Notes under the pieces: model-generated
Database searches by the model: none
Told to the model about the DNA's origin: nothing
The model's input: the letters and a program-made list of their open reading frames with translations, nothing else
Assembly: GCF_014596445.1 (NCBI RefSeq)
Contig: NZ_MECL01000029.1
Location: 1-38,197, forward strand
Length of the DNA stretch: 38,197 bases
From: Streptomyces sp. CBMA29
Lineage (GTDB): Bacteria > Actinomycetota > Actinomycetes > Streptomycetales > Streptomycetaceae
Reading direction: 5' to 3'
Shown here: positions 7,637 to 15,532 of the stretch, piece by piece
How positions within the stretch are numbered: position 1 is the first letter of the stretch
Layout of the letters: every line of letters begins with the position of its first letter
Translations under genes and position numbers: made by a program

Positions 7637-8884
7637 CTACGGCGTCGACAGGGCTTCGGTGGGCGTGAGACGGGCGGCGCGGACGGAGGGGTAGACCCCC
7701 GCGAGCATGCCGATCAGGATCGCGCCGCCGAAGCCGGCGATCACCGAGCCGAGCGGCACGACCGGCTGCCAGCCCTGATGAGCGGCGTAGGCGACGGTGG
7801 CCAGGGCGCCGAGAACGGTGCCGGTCAGGCCGCCGAGCCCCGACAGGACAACGGACTCGGTGAGGAACTGGCCGCGTATCTGGCCCCGGTTGGCGCCCAG
7901 AGCGCGGCGCAGGCCGATCTCCCGGCGGCGTTCCAGGACCGAGATGACCATGGTGTTGGCCACTCCGATGCCGCCGACGAGAAGGGCGACCCCCGCGAGC
8001 CCGAGGAAGAGCGCAGAGAAGGTGCTCTCGGTGGCGCGCTTGGCGGCCAGCGCGTCCGACGGGCGGCTGACCTGGACCACGCCGGGCAGTTCGGGGTTGA
8101 CGGTCGAGGGCAGCACGTCGCGTACGGCCTCGATCTGCGACTCCTGTGCCTTGAGGAAGATCACGGTGGGGTGGCCGTCGAATTTCAGCACGCTGCGCGC
8201 GGCGTCCCAGCCGACCAGGACCGAGCGGTCGATGTCCGGCGAGAGGGGGGTCTTGTCGAGGACGCCGACCACCGTGAACCAGTGGCGGTCGATGGAGATC
8301 TGCGGGGCGGGCTGCCCCGCGGCGACCTTCGGAATGCCGAGACTGGTCGCGGCGGCCGAGCCGAGGACGGCGGTGGGGAACCTCTCGTTGTCCGCGCTGA
8401 GGAACCGGCCGGATCTCACGGTGCCGTTGACCGCCTGGAGCAGATTGTTCTTGCTGGCCAGGACGGCCATACCGGTGTAGTCGCTCGCCAGGGAACGGTC
8501 GTTGCGGTAGACCTCGGCGTGAGTGTTCGCGACCGCGCTGGCCACCGTGACCGGTCCGATCCGCGCGGCCATGTCCACCGACTCCGGCGGCAGCAGCACC
8601 GGCGGGTCCTGGCGGGCGGGCACCGCCTGAAGCATGTTGGTGCCCATCGCCGAGAGCTTGGTCATCAGGTCCTTCTGGCTGGACGCCGGTATCCCGGTGA
8701 CGACGATCAGGGTGGCGATCCCGATCGAGATGCCGAGCGCGGACAGCGCCGCCCGCATCTTCCGGGTCCTGATGCCCAGCAGCCCCAGGCTCAGGATGTC
8801 CAGCGGCGCCAGCCGTACCGGCCTGCTGTCGGCGGCCCCGTCGGCCGCGGCGGCGCCGGCCGGCCGCGTTGGTGTGAGGGTCAT
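7637..8884 (-). CDS. ABC transporter permease, MacB/FtsX type
   Basis: A 415-residue permease with the MacB topology: one N-terminal TM segment (about 40-62), a large extracytoplasmic domain (about 63-290), and three C-terminal TM segments of the FtsX domain (about 290-400). The conserved stretch VGGIGVANTM..SVLERRREIGLRRALGA lies between the first C-terminal TM and the coupling helix. It pairs with the ATPase upstream through a 4-base ATGA overlap at 8881-8884, showing translational coupling. Proteins of this type export or mechanically transduce rather than import. The adaptor and lipoprotein in the same operon support a MacAB-like tripartite assembly adapted to a Gram-positive envelope. 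Substrate unknown; the divergent two-component genes suggest envelope stress or peptide response. Confidence 0.9.
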   Translation of the reverse strand: MTLTPTRPAGAAAADGAADSRPVRLAPLDILSLGLLGIRTRKMRAALSALGISIGIATLIVVTGIPASSQKDLMTKLSAMGTNMLQAVPARQDPPVLLPPESVDMAARIGPVTVASAVANTHAEVYRNDRSLASDYTGMAVLASKNNLLQAVNGTVRSGRFLSADNERFPTAVLGSAAATSLGIPKVAAGQPAPQISIDRHWFTVVGVLDKTPLSPDIDRSVLVGWDAARSVLKFDGHPTVIFLKAQESQIEAVRDVLPSTVNPELPGVVQVSRPSDALAAKRATESTFSALFLGLAGVALLVGGIGVANTMVISVLERRREIGLRRALGANRGQIRGQFLTESVVLSGLGGLTGTVLGALATVAYAAHQGWQPVVPLGSVIAGFGGAILIGMLAGVYPSVRAARLTPTEALSTP

Positions 8885-9609
8885 GACCGGCTCTCCGTAA
8901 GGGCGTCGGGCAGTACGCCGGTGCGCACATCGGACAGGACGCGGCCGTCGCGGACCTCGACCCGGCGGGGCAGCCGGTCCGCGATGTCCCGGTCGTGGGT
9001 GATGACGGCGATGGTGGTCCCCTCGCGGTTCAGCGCGGTCAGCAACTCCAGTACGGCGATGCCGTTGGCGGTGTCCAGCGCGCCCGTGGGCTCGTCCGCG
9101 AGGACCAGGACGGGCTGGTTCACCAGGGCGCGGGCGATGGCCACCCGCTGCCGCTCGCCACCGGAGAGCTGGTGCGGCAGGTGCCGGGCGCGGCGGCCGA
9201 GACCCACCCGTTCCAGCGCCCGCAGCGCCAGCGGCCTGCGCTTGGCGCGCGGCACCCCCGCGTACAGCAGGCCGGTGGCGACGTTCTCGGCGGCGGTCAG
9301 CCCCTCGGTGAGGTGGAACTGCTGGAAGACGAAGCCGAGTTGACGGCCGCGCAGCGCCGACAGCCTGCGGTCGGAGAGTTCCGCGACGTTCTGCCCGCCG
9401 ATCTCCACCGTGCCGCTCGTCGGCCGGTCCAGCGTGCCCATGATGTTCAGCAGGGTCGACTTCCCCGAGCCGGACGGGCCGACGATGCCGAGCAGTTCGC
9501 CCCGCTCGACGGTGAGCGAGACGTCGTCGAGCGCGGTGACTCCGCCGGGGTACACCATGCTCGCGCCGCGCACCGCGAGGACGGCCCCCTGTTCCGCCCG
9601 GCCGCTCAT
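8881..9609 (-). CDS. ABC transporter ATP-binding protein, MacB/LolD type
   Basis: A 242-residue cytoplasmic ATPase that powers the FtsX-type permease. All nucleotide-binding motifs are intact: Walker A GPSGSGKS (44-51), Q-loop near Gln96-97, signature LSGGE (148-152), Walker B VLVLADEP (167-174), D-loop ALD and H-loop His205. The ATG at 9609 overlaps the stop of the adaptor gene by 4 bases (ATGA). The 3' end overlaps the permease start the same way, so the three genes are translated as a unit. The frame continues open upstream, but the motif layout and coupling identify 9609 as the start. Confidence 0.95.
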   Translation of the reverse strand: MSGRAEQGAVLAVRGASMVYPGGVTALDDVSLTVERGELLGIVGPSGSGKSTLLNIMGTLDRPTSGTVEIGGQNVAELSDRRLSALRGRQLGFVFQQFHLTEGLTAAENVATGLLYAGVPRAKRRPLALRALERVGLGRRARHLPHQLSGGERQRVAIARALVNQPVLVLADEPTGALDTANGIAVLELLTALNREGTTIAVITHDRDIADRLPRRVEVRDGRVLSDVRTGVLPDALTESRS

Positions 9610-10946
9610 GAGGTCGTCACCACCTTGGTGCCCTCGCTGATGCCGCTGCCGCTGATCTCCACCATGCCCTTGGAGAACATCCCGGTTCTGACCGGGACCA
9701 GCCGGCCGCCCGGCAGTTGGACCGCGTAGCCGCCCTCGCTGAGCGCCAGCAGCGCGCCGACAGGCACGGCCAGCACACCCTTGCGGGTCTCGGAGGTGAA
9801 CCGCACGTCCACCGGCGCGGAGTTCAACCGACGCACCGCGGCCGTGTCGCCCACCGTGATGCTCACGGTCAACTCGGTCTGACCGGGGCCGCCGACACCG
9901 CCGTCCCCGGCCCCGCCCTCGCTGAGCTGGACGCTGGTGCTGATGGAGGCGATCGTGCCCTCGGCGGTGGAACTGTCGGGGAGAGCCACCGTCACCGAGT
10001 CGCCCCGCTTCATCGAACCCGCGTCGTCCGGTGCCACCGCGACCGACACCGACTTGGCGGTCGACGTCACCGTCATCAAGGTCCCGTCGGCCGGGTCGGC
10101 GAGCTGAGCCTGCACCCCGTCCACCCGTACGGCACCGGGCAGCACCGCCAGGTCGCCGACGCCCAGCACACCGGTGGACGGCAGACCGGCCGCCGTCTGC
10201 CACCGCTTGACGGCGGCGATGAGGTCGCTGGTCAGCACCTTGTCGCCGCGCTTGACCTGGACGGCCGCCGGGGTCGTGGGCGCGCTGCCACCCGCCGAGG
10301 CGCCCGGCCGCCCGGTCGCCGTACCCGTACCGTCCGAAGCACCGCTCGAAGCGCCGCCCGCACCGCCTGCCGCACCCGCGGCGCCCGTACCGCCGTCCTG
10401 CGCGACCGCGTGCTGGGTGACCCACGTGCCGACCGAGGGCTGTGCGCCGATGTCGTAACCGAGCGCGCCGAGATTGTCGGCCACCGTCTTCACGTCCGGC
10501 CCGGTGGTGCCCCTGGCCGACAGCGTCCGGTAGAGCGGGGTACCGCCGTAGAAGACGGAGACCGGCACGTTGTCCACCCGGTACAGCGGCTCGCCGCGCC
10601 GGACCGTGACCCCGGTCGTCGGCAGCCAGGTGACCAGACCGGGCTTGCCGCCCTTCACCGCCCTCGGGCGGCCGTAGCCGAGCGTCCCCTTCAGCGTCTG
10701 GGAGTTCGACAGGTCGGTCCTGACCACGGCGGCGGTCGCGACCCGCGACCCGCTGTCCACCGGGGTGCCGGTTTTCCCGGCGCGGCCCTGCCACGCGATG
10801 GCACCCAGCGCGCCCGTCGCTACCGCTCCCAGGGCGACCGCCCTGAGGATCGTCCGCCGTCGGCTGAGCGACGGTCCGCCCCCGGCGGTGTCTCCCGCCC
10901 GCCGTCGGCGCGAGGAACGGGCGGGCCCGGTGTCGTCACTTGTCAC
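9606..10946 (-). CDS. HlyD/MacA-like membrane-fusion protein with peptidoglycan-binding domain
   Basis: A 446-residue adaptor with an Arg-rich N-terminus and a single TM/signal anchor (about 32-52). A first barrel-sandwich segment follows (about 68-125), then a peptidoglycan-binding-like helical domain that appears to be interrupted by a long Gly/Ala/Ser linker (about 170-215). The second barrel/lipoyl part (about 260-440) ends GISEGTKVVTTS. Actinobacterial HlyD-like adaptors of MacB-type transporters commonly carry such a PG-binding insert, which would anchor the complex at the wall. It overlaps the lipoprotein gene upstream by 11 bases and the ATPase gene downstream by 4 bases. Start choice is ATG 10946. 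Confidence 0.85.
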   Translation of the reverse strand: MTSDDTGPARSSRRRRAGDTAGGGPSLSRRRTILRAVALGAVATGALGAIAWQGRAGKTGTPVDSGSRVATAAVVRTDLSNSQTLKGTLGYGRPRAVKGGKPGLVTWLPTTGVTVRRGEPLYRVDNVPVSVFYGGTPLYRTLSARGTTGPDVKTVADNLGALGYDIGAQPSVGTWVTQHAVAQDGGTGAAGAAGGAGGASSGASDGTGTATGRPGASAGGSAPTTPAAVQVKRGDKVLTSDLIAAVKRWQTAAGLPSTGVLGVGDLAVLPGAVRVDGVQAQLADPADGTLMTVTSTAKSVSVAVAPDDAGSMKRGDSVTVALPDSSTAEGTIASISTSVQLSEGGAGDGGVGGPGQTELTVSITVGDTAAVRRLNSAPVDVRFTSETRKGVLAVPVGALLALSEGGYAVQLPGGRLVPVRTGMFSKGMVEISGSGISEGTKVVTTS

Positions 10947-11571
10947 CGAACGCCTCCACCTGACAGGTGTTCTGGACCTGCTCGAAGCCGGGAACGCTCA
11001 TGCTGGCTCCGTCGACCAGGCCCCAACCCTCCTGCGTGACCACGCTTTTGATGCCGTGTTTGTTCATGCATTGCACCATGGCGCGGGTGTCGTCCATGAA
11101 ATGCGGATTCTTCGCCGGGTCAAATTCCGGCGGGTCGAGCGGCTGCTTTCCCTGGCATTTCACGATCCAGGGGGAATCCGGCTTGTTCAGCGTCTTGTCT
11201 TTCGGCGCCCCGTTCTCCGTCATGCACGCGAGCCAGGCGTCGTACATGCGGTTGATCTCGTTCTGGGTGCTGTCCAGCCGGATCTGCGGGCGGCCCGCGT
11301 CGGGGTTGGCGCTCTTTCCCGCCGAGGAGCCACCGCTGCCGCCGTTCGCCGACGGGCTGCCGATCGAGGCGACATCGCTCTTGCCGCCGGTGTCACTGCC
11401 GCCGCCTCCGCCTCCGCCGCCTCCGCCCCCGCATCCGGTGAGGACGGCCAGCGAGGCCGCGCCGAGACAGGCGATGAGGGCGGCTCGGGGAGTACGGGTG
11501 TGGAACGGCCGGGAAGCGTGCGACGATCCGCGACCGGGTTCCGACCACGCCCGGCTGAAGTAGTTCGACAT
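10936..11571 (-). CDS. Secreted lipoprotein of unknown function, first gene of the ABC operon
   Basis: A predicted exported lipoprotein. From ATG 11571 the protein has a basic N-terminus, a hydrophobic stretch and the lipobox LAVLTGC, followed by an 11-glycine run and a Ser/Gly linker. The mature domain has four spaced cysteines (in LACMTE, VKCQGK, VQCMNK and TCQVEA) that could form two disulfides. The fold is not recognised; similar proteins often precede MacAB-like transporters next to two-component systems in Streptomyces. Earlier starts at 11583 and 11664 exist, but the latter overlaps the divergent regulator's start. It probably acts as a sensor-accessory or substrate-binding component of the transporter. 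Confidence 0.75.
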   Translation of the reverse strand: MSNYFSRAWSEPGRGSSHASRPFHTRTPRAALIACLGAASLAVLTGCGGGGGGGGGGGSDTGGKSDVASIGSPSANGGSGGSSAGKSANPDAGRPQIRLDSTQNEINRMYDAWLACMTENGAPKDKTLNKPDSPWIVKCQGKQPLDPPEFDPAKNPHFMDDTRAMVQCMNKHGIKSVVTQEGWGLVDGASMSVPGFEQVQNTCQVEAFGDK

Positions 11572-11605
11572 GGCGCAGACCATGGCCCGCAGATATGACG
11601 ATCCT

Positions 11606-11655
11606 GTCAGGACGCAGTCAGAAAGTCGTCTGACCTCGAATCGCCGATCTAGTGT
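11606..11655. promoter_or_regulatory. Divergent regulatory region with GTCAG repeats and a leaderless promoter
   Basis: Between the lipoprotein and response-regulator genes, GTCAG occurs at 11606 and 11617 (11-bp period). An inverted repeat GTCAGA-N6-TCTGAC spans 11617-11634. Direct repeats about one helical turn apart are typical OmpR-family sites. A TAGTGT -10-like hexamer (11650-11655) lies 7 bases before the regulator's ATG, with no Shine-Dalgarno sequence. This suggests a leaderless transcript. Confidence 0.45.
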
Positions 11656-11662
11656 CACTGTC

Positions 11663-12364
11663 ATGAAAGCCCGGATCCTCGTGGCCGAGGACGACCCAAA
11701 ACAGGCGGAGGTGATCCGCCGCTATCTGGAGCGCGAGGGCCACACCGCCCGACTCGTCCACGACGGGCGGGCCGCGCTCGACGAGGTGCGTCGTCACCCG
11801 CCCGACCTGCTGGTCCTCGACGTGATGATGCCCGTCGTCGACGGCCTCGACGTCTGTCGCATCCTGCGGCGCGAGAGCGATGTGCCGGTGCTGATGCTGA
11901 CCGCCCGCAGCACCGAGGACGACCTGCTGCTCGGCCTGGACCTCGGCGCCGACGACTACCTGACCAAGCCGTACAGCCCCCGCGAGCTGATGGCCAGGAT
12001 CAGGACGCTGCTGCGGCGGACCCGCGCGGCCACCGCGGCGGCGGAGGACCCGGTGCTGCGGATCGGCGCGCTCGCCCTCGACCCCGTCCGCCGCACGGTG
12101 GAGATCGACGGCCGACGGGTGGCCTGCACGCCGGGCGAGTTCGACGTCCTCGCCACCATGGCCGCCGAGCCGGAACGGGTCTTCACCCGGCGCCAGCTCC
12201 TGGTCAGCACACGCGGCGACAACCGCTACATCACCGAGCGCACCATCGACGTGCACGTCCTGAACCTGCGCAAGAAGATCGAGCCGGTTCCCCGCGACCC
12301 GGTCTATCTGCGGACGGTGTTCGGCGTCGGTTACTGCCTCACGGACGGCACCCGTGCGCGCTGA
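11663..12364 (+). CDS. OmpR/PhoB-family response regulator
   Basis: A 233-residue two-component regulator. The receiver domain (about 4-118) has the acidic pair Asp10-Asp11, phospho-acceptor Asp53 in VLDVMMP, Thr80 and Lys102 (LTKPY). The C-terminal winged-helix DNA-binding domain (about 132-228) has the recognition helix region near ERTIDVHVLNLRKKIE and the wing YLRTVFGVGYCL. The start is ATG 11663, because upstream ATGs lie in the divergent gene and the receiver begins immediately with KARILVAEDD. It is translationally coupled to the sensor kinase by an 11-base overlap. It probably controls the divergent lipoprotein-ABC operon through the GTCAG repeats between them; that target is inference. 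Confidence 0.95.
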   Translation: MKARILVAEDDPKQAEVIRRYLEREGHTARLVHDGRAALDEVRRHPPDLLVLDVMMPVVDGLDVCRILRRESDVPVLMLTARSTEDDLLLGLDLGADDYLTKPYSPRELMARIRTLLRRTRAATAAAEDPVLRIGALALDPVRRTVEIDGRRVACTPGEFDVLATMAAEPERVFTRRQLLVSTRGDNRYITERTIDVHVLNLRKKIEPVPRDPVYLRTVFGVGYCLTDGTRAR

Positions 12365-14144
12365 CGCCGGGGGCGGCGGCCGAGTGCCGCTGCACCGGAG
12401 CCTGCTGGTCCGGCTGCTGGCCGCGTCGATCACCATCGCGGTGTGCTCGGTCGCCGCCACCGCGTGGCTCGCCGCGCGCACCGCCACCAGCGCCATCGAA
12501 CAGGAGCAGGGACAAGTCCTCGCGGGCGACGCCCGGATCTACAACACGCTCATCGGGTACGCCGCCGCTCACACCGACTGGTCGGCGGTCCGGCCGACCC
12601 TGGACCGGCTGGCAGAGCAGGACAAGCGGCACATCACCCTGACCACCCAGGACCGTCGGCCCATCGCCGCGTCCGGGTCCGTATCGGCAGCCGTCTCCGG
12701 CGCCACGCTCCCCGCCCGTGCCTCGGCGCTGGTCGACCCGCTGCGCGCCGACCCGACGCTGGTGCCCGGCGTCACGGCGGACGGTATCGACCCGCGAGCG
12801 GTCGGCCCGTACCGGCTGCCGGAAGCCGAGCGCGCGGAACTCCTCGGCCGCGTGGCGACGCTGCAAGCGTGCCTGCGCAACATCATAGGCGCCCCGGCCC
12901 CAGTGGCCGAGACGTCGAGCGGCCGGCCCTCCCTCGTCATAGGCGGCAGCAACTCGTCCCGGGAGAAGACCGGTGCGTCGTGCGGGCTGTACGTGCTCGA
13001 CATCCCCACCCGCACCGAGAGCCGCGCGCTCGATCAGCTCAACGCCCTGGTCGGCGACTGCCTCAAGCGCCAGCACCTGGCCCCGGTGACGGTCGATCTC
13101 AGCTTCGCACCCGGCGCGAGCGGCCAGAAGGCTGTACAGCGCTGCGTCGACACCGCCCGGCGCGAGCAACTCGCCCCGCACGTCGCCGCTCCCGCGCTGC
13201 TGTTCGTCACCGCCCAGAGCGGTTCGGCCACACCCGGCTTCCGCCTCTCCCCGGCCAACACGGTCCGGGTCGCGGGCGTCGCCGCCCTCGTACTCCTGCT
13301 CACCGTGGCCGTCACCGTCACCGTCGGCACCCGGCTGGTGCGACCGCTGCGGGCGCTGACCGCCGCCGCCCGCGGCCCGGCGCAGCAGCGCTCGCGGGTA
13401 CCGGTGACCACCAACGACGAGATCGGACGTCTCGCCGCCGCGTTCAACGACCTCTCCGAACGGCGCGAACGCGTCGAGGACCAGCGCAAGGCCATGGTCA
13501 GCGACGTCGCCCACGAACTGCGCACCCCGCTCAGTACGATCCGCGGCTGGCTCGAAGCGGCGCAGGACGGACTGGCCGACTCCGACGAGGCGTTCATCGA
13601 CTCGCTGCTGGAGGAAGCCCTGCTGCTCCAGCACATCGTCGACGACCTCCAGCATCTCGCGCAGGCCGACGCGGGCCGGTTCAGACTGCACCCCGAACTC
13701 CTGCGCCCGCGTGACCTCCTCGATCAGTCGGCCGCCGCCCACCGGGGTCTCGCCGAAGCCGCCCGGGTCACCCTCACCGCCCGCACCGAAGGCGACCCCA
13801 TGCTCCGCGCCGACCCTCTGCGCCTGCGCCAGGTGATCGGCAACCTCCTGTCGAACGCCATCCGGCACACCCCTCCCGGCGGCAGCGTCACGCTGCGCTG
13901 CCGCCGCGAGGGCGACCGGGTCGTGATCGAGGTCGCCGACACCGGCACCGGTATCGACGCCGCCGACCTTCCCCACGTCTTCGACCGCTTCTGGCGCGCC
14001 GACAAGTCCCGCAGCCGCAGGACCGGCGGCAGCGGCCTGGGCCTGGCCATCGTCCGGCACCTCACCGAAGCCCACGGCGGTACGGTCTCAGCCAGCAGCG
14101 TCCCCGGCCAGGGCACGGTCTTCGCCGTGACCCTGCCCCGGTAG
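12354..14144 (+). CDS. Membrane sensor histidine kinase
   Basis: A 596-residue kinase partnering the response regulator, whose gene it overlaps by 11 bases. TM1 (about 17-41) and TM2 (about 304-327) enclose a large extracytoplasmic sensor region with four cysteines (173, 210, 236, 264). A HAMP linker follows (about 328-378). The dimerisation/H-box is SDVAHELRTPLST with phospho-accepting His387. The ATPase domain contains the N-box (NLLSNAIRHT), G1 (DTGTGI) and G2 (GSGLGL). The even number of external cysteines suggests disulfides or redox/metal sensing, as in the neighbouring lipoprotein. The first residues (RADAGGGGRVPLHRS) leave the exact start slightly uncertain. Its 3' end overlaps the convergent minus-strand gene by 57 bases. 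Confidence 0.93.
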   Translation: MRADAGGGGRVPLHRSLLVRLLAASITIAVCSVAATAWLAARTATSAIEQEQGQVLAGDARIYNTLIGYAAAHTDWSAVRPTLDRLAEQDKRHITLTTQDRRPIAASGSVSAAVSGATLPARASALVDPLRADPTLVPGVTADGIDPRAVGPYRLPEAERAELLGRVATLQACLRNIIGAPAPVAETSSGRPSLVIGGSNSSREKTGASCGLYVLDIPTRTESRALDQLNALVGDCLKRQHLAPVTVDLSFAPGASGQKAVQRCVDTARREQLAPHVAAPALLFVTAQSGSATPGFRLSPANTVRVAGVAALVLLLTVAVTVTVGTRLVRPLRALTAAARGPAQQRSRVPVTTNDEIGRLAAAFNDLSERRERVEDQRKAMVSDVAHELRTPLSTIRGWLEAAQDGLADSDEAFIDSLLEEALLLQHIVDDLQHLAQADAGRFRLHPELLRPRDLLDQSAAAHRGLAEAARVTLTARTEGDPMLRADPLRLRQVIGNLLSNAIRHTPPGGSVTLRCRREGDRVVIEVADTGTGIDAADLPHVFDRFWRADKSRSRRTGGSGLGLAIVRHLTEAHGGTVSASSVPGQGTVFAVTLPR

Positions 14145-14669
14145 CGGCACGCTCGTCTCCCGCAGTCCGTCGAGGAGTCCCGCGAGCGCGTCCAGGTCAC
14201 GGGCGACCCACGACGACACCGACATCACGGCGAGGTTGTCGACCAGCGAGGTCACCGCCACGACCGGCACACCGGCCGAGAACGCGGCCTGCATCTCCAT
14301 GGCGGTGCCCATGCTGAGCGTGCGGCCCGGCAGGAAGGCGACGCACAGGTCGCACTTCGCCGCCTCCCGGGTCATCTCGTTGAACGTGGCGCGCAGCGCG
14401 GCCAGTTCGGCGGGCAGCGACCCGAGGTCGAGCACCGGGGGAACGTCGCCGATCAGCTCGCCGATCACCGACATCGTCGTCGGGTCGGCGAGCTGACGGG
14501 TGACCCCGGCGCTCGGGTCGAAGCACTCCGCCTCGGGGAAACGCGCCCGCACCAGAACCGCGATCTGCTCGCGATAGCCCTGGTCGTCGATCCGCAGACC
14601 GGCGTTGGCCCCCTGGATCGTGCCGGCGATGAAAACGCGCCGAAGTTCCATGCGCTCCCGATTCGTCAT
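14088..14669 (-). CDS. Nucleoside 2-deoxyribosyltransferase-like protein
   Basis: A 193-residue protein with the NDT fold signature. It has an N-terminal strand VFIAGTI (substrate-binding loop), a central stretch AKCDLCVAFLP matching the family's Asp-containing strand, and the motif LSMGTAMEMQAAFSAGVPVV matching SGTAxExGxAxxxGKPV, whose Glu is the family's catalytic nucleophile. The family includes nucleoside base-exchange enzymes and the CMP N-glycosidases BlsM/MilB of nucleoside antibiotics. Its substrate here is unknown. It is the last gene of the long lipid operon, starting in a 4-base ATGA overlap with the gene before it. Its last 19 codons are antisense to the end of the sensor kinase gene, with no room for a terminator. 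Confidence 0.75.
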   Translation of the reverse strand: MTNRERMELRRVFIAGTIQGANAGLRIDDQGYREQIAVLVRARFPEAECFDPSAGVTRQLADPTTMSVIGELIGDVPPVLDLGSLPAELAALRATFNEMTREAAKCDLCVAFLPGRTLSMGTAMEMQAAFSAGVPVVAVTSLVDNLAVMSVSSWVARDLDALAGLLDGLRETSVPLPGQGHGEDRALAGDAAG

Positions 14670-15532
14670 GCGTCCTGCAAGGAGTAGCCCGGCAGGTCCG
14701 TCCGGTGATCGGCGATCTTCTGATAGACCTGCGCGGCCGACACCAGATGCTCCTCGATGTCCGCGCGCCCCAGGTCCGTACTGCGCTCCAGGTCCGCCCA
14801 GACCGCCGAGGCGGGTACGCCGTCGCCGTTGCGGCACGCCACGCCCTGGCCGGACCGCAGCCAGATGTCGGCGGCCGAGAACTCGCGGTCGGCGAAGCCC
14901 TTCAACGGGATGATCGCCTCGGCGGTCACCTCCGCCCCGGCCACCAGCGCCCGGATCGACACGCTGTTCTGCTCGGGGTGGGTGAGCAGCCCCAGCATGT
15001 CGGACGAGAAGTCGGCGTACACGAACTCGTTCTCCGAGCGCAGCGTGAAGTGCCTGCTCAGGACGTACGTGTCCTTCTCCACGCTGTACTTGGAGTAGCT
15101 CAGCCGAATCCGGTAGCCGTGGTCGGAGGACCGGTACACCGCCGCGAGCCGGCCGGGGCGCCGCCCGCCCCGGGCGTCCAGCCGGACCGGCGCGGCATCG
15201 ACCTCGACCGACGAGTGCCCGGCCGCGACCTCCTGCGCGGGGAAGCGGATCGGCGTCAGGTGCAGGAGGTACGGGTCGAGCACCACGACGTCGCCGCCGG
15301 TCTCGAAGACCGCCGCTATGTGCCGGAGATCCTGGAGGATGTTGGCCTCGGGCGCGCCGAGCGCCGTCGCGCGCTCCGCCACGTAGAGCGTCTGGTAGAT
15401 GCACGCCAGCCCGTGCCGCGGGTCGGGCGCGCTCTTGTGGTACCAGTGCAGGTATTCCGTCCCGCTGTTGTACGGGACGGTCCGCAGCACCGACTCCAGG
15501 GCGGTGCCGTACGGATCGCGCGTCGCTGTCAC
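14666..15532 (-). CDS. Unrecognised protein with a possible NAT/transglutaminase-like triad
   Basis: A 288-residue protein I do not recognise. Its N-terminal half has Cys44 in GLACIYQTLYVAERATALG, His71 in DLRHIAAVFETGGDVVVLD and Asp86. The His-to-Asp distance of 15 equals that of arylamine N-acetyltransferases (Cys69/His107/Asp122). The local pattern 'Cys..helix, His-strand-Gly-Asp-strand-Asp-Pro' also resembles that fold. The Cys-His distance is shorter (27 versus 38). The C-terminal half is rich in beta strand (RIRLSYSKYSVEKDTYVLSR). NAT relatives act as amide synthases in some polyketide pathways (RifF), so an acyl-transfer role is a hypothesis only. GTG 15532 overlaps the preceding ligase stop by 4 bases. 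Confidence 0.7.
   Translation of the reverse strand: MTATRDPYGTALESVLRTVPYNSGTEYLHWYHKSAPDPRHGLACIYQTLYVAERATALGAPEANILQDLRHIAAVFETGGDVVVLDPYLLHLTPIRFPAQEVAAGHSSVEVDAAPVRLDARGGRRPGRLAAVYRSSDHGYRIRLSYSKYSVEKDTYVLSRHFTLRSENEFVYADFSSDMLGLLTHPEQNSVSIRALVAGAEVTAEAIIPLKGFADREFSAADIWLRSGQGVACRNGDGVPASAVWADLERSTDLGRADIEEHLVSAAQVYQKIADHRTDLPGYSLQDA

Noticed and set aside
8881..10794. A single 637-residue protein fusing an N-terminal extension to the ABC ATPase
   Set aside because: The extension is the wrong frame of the HlyD-like gene. The ATPase has a proper ATG at 9609 in an ATGA overlap.
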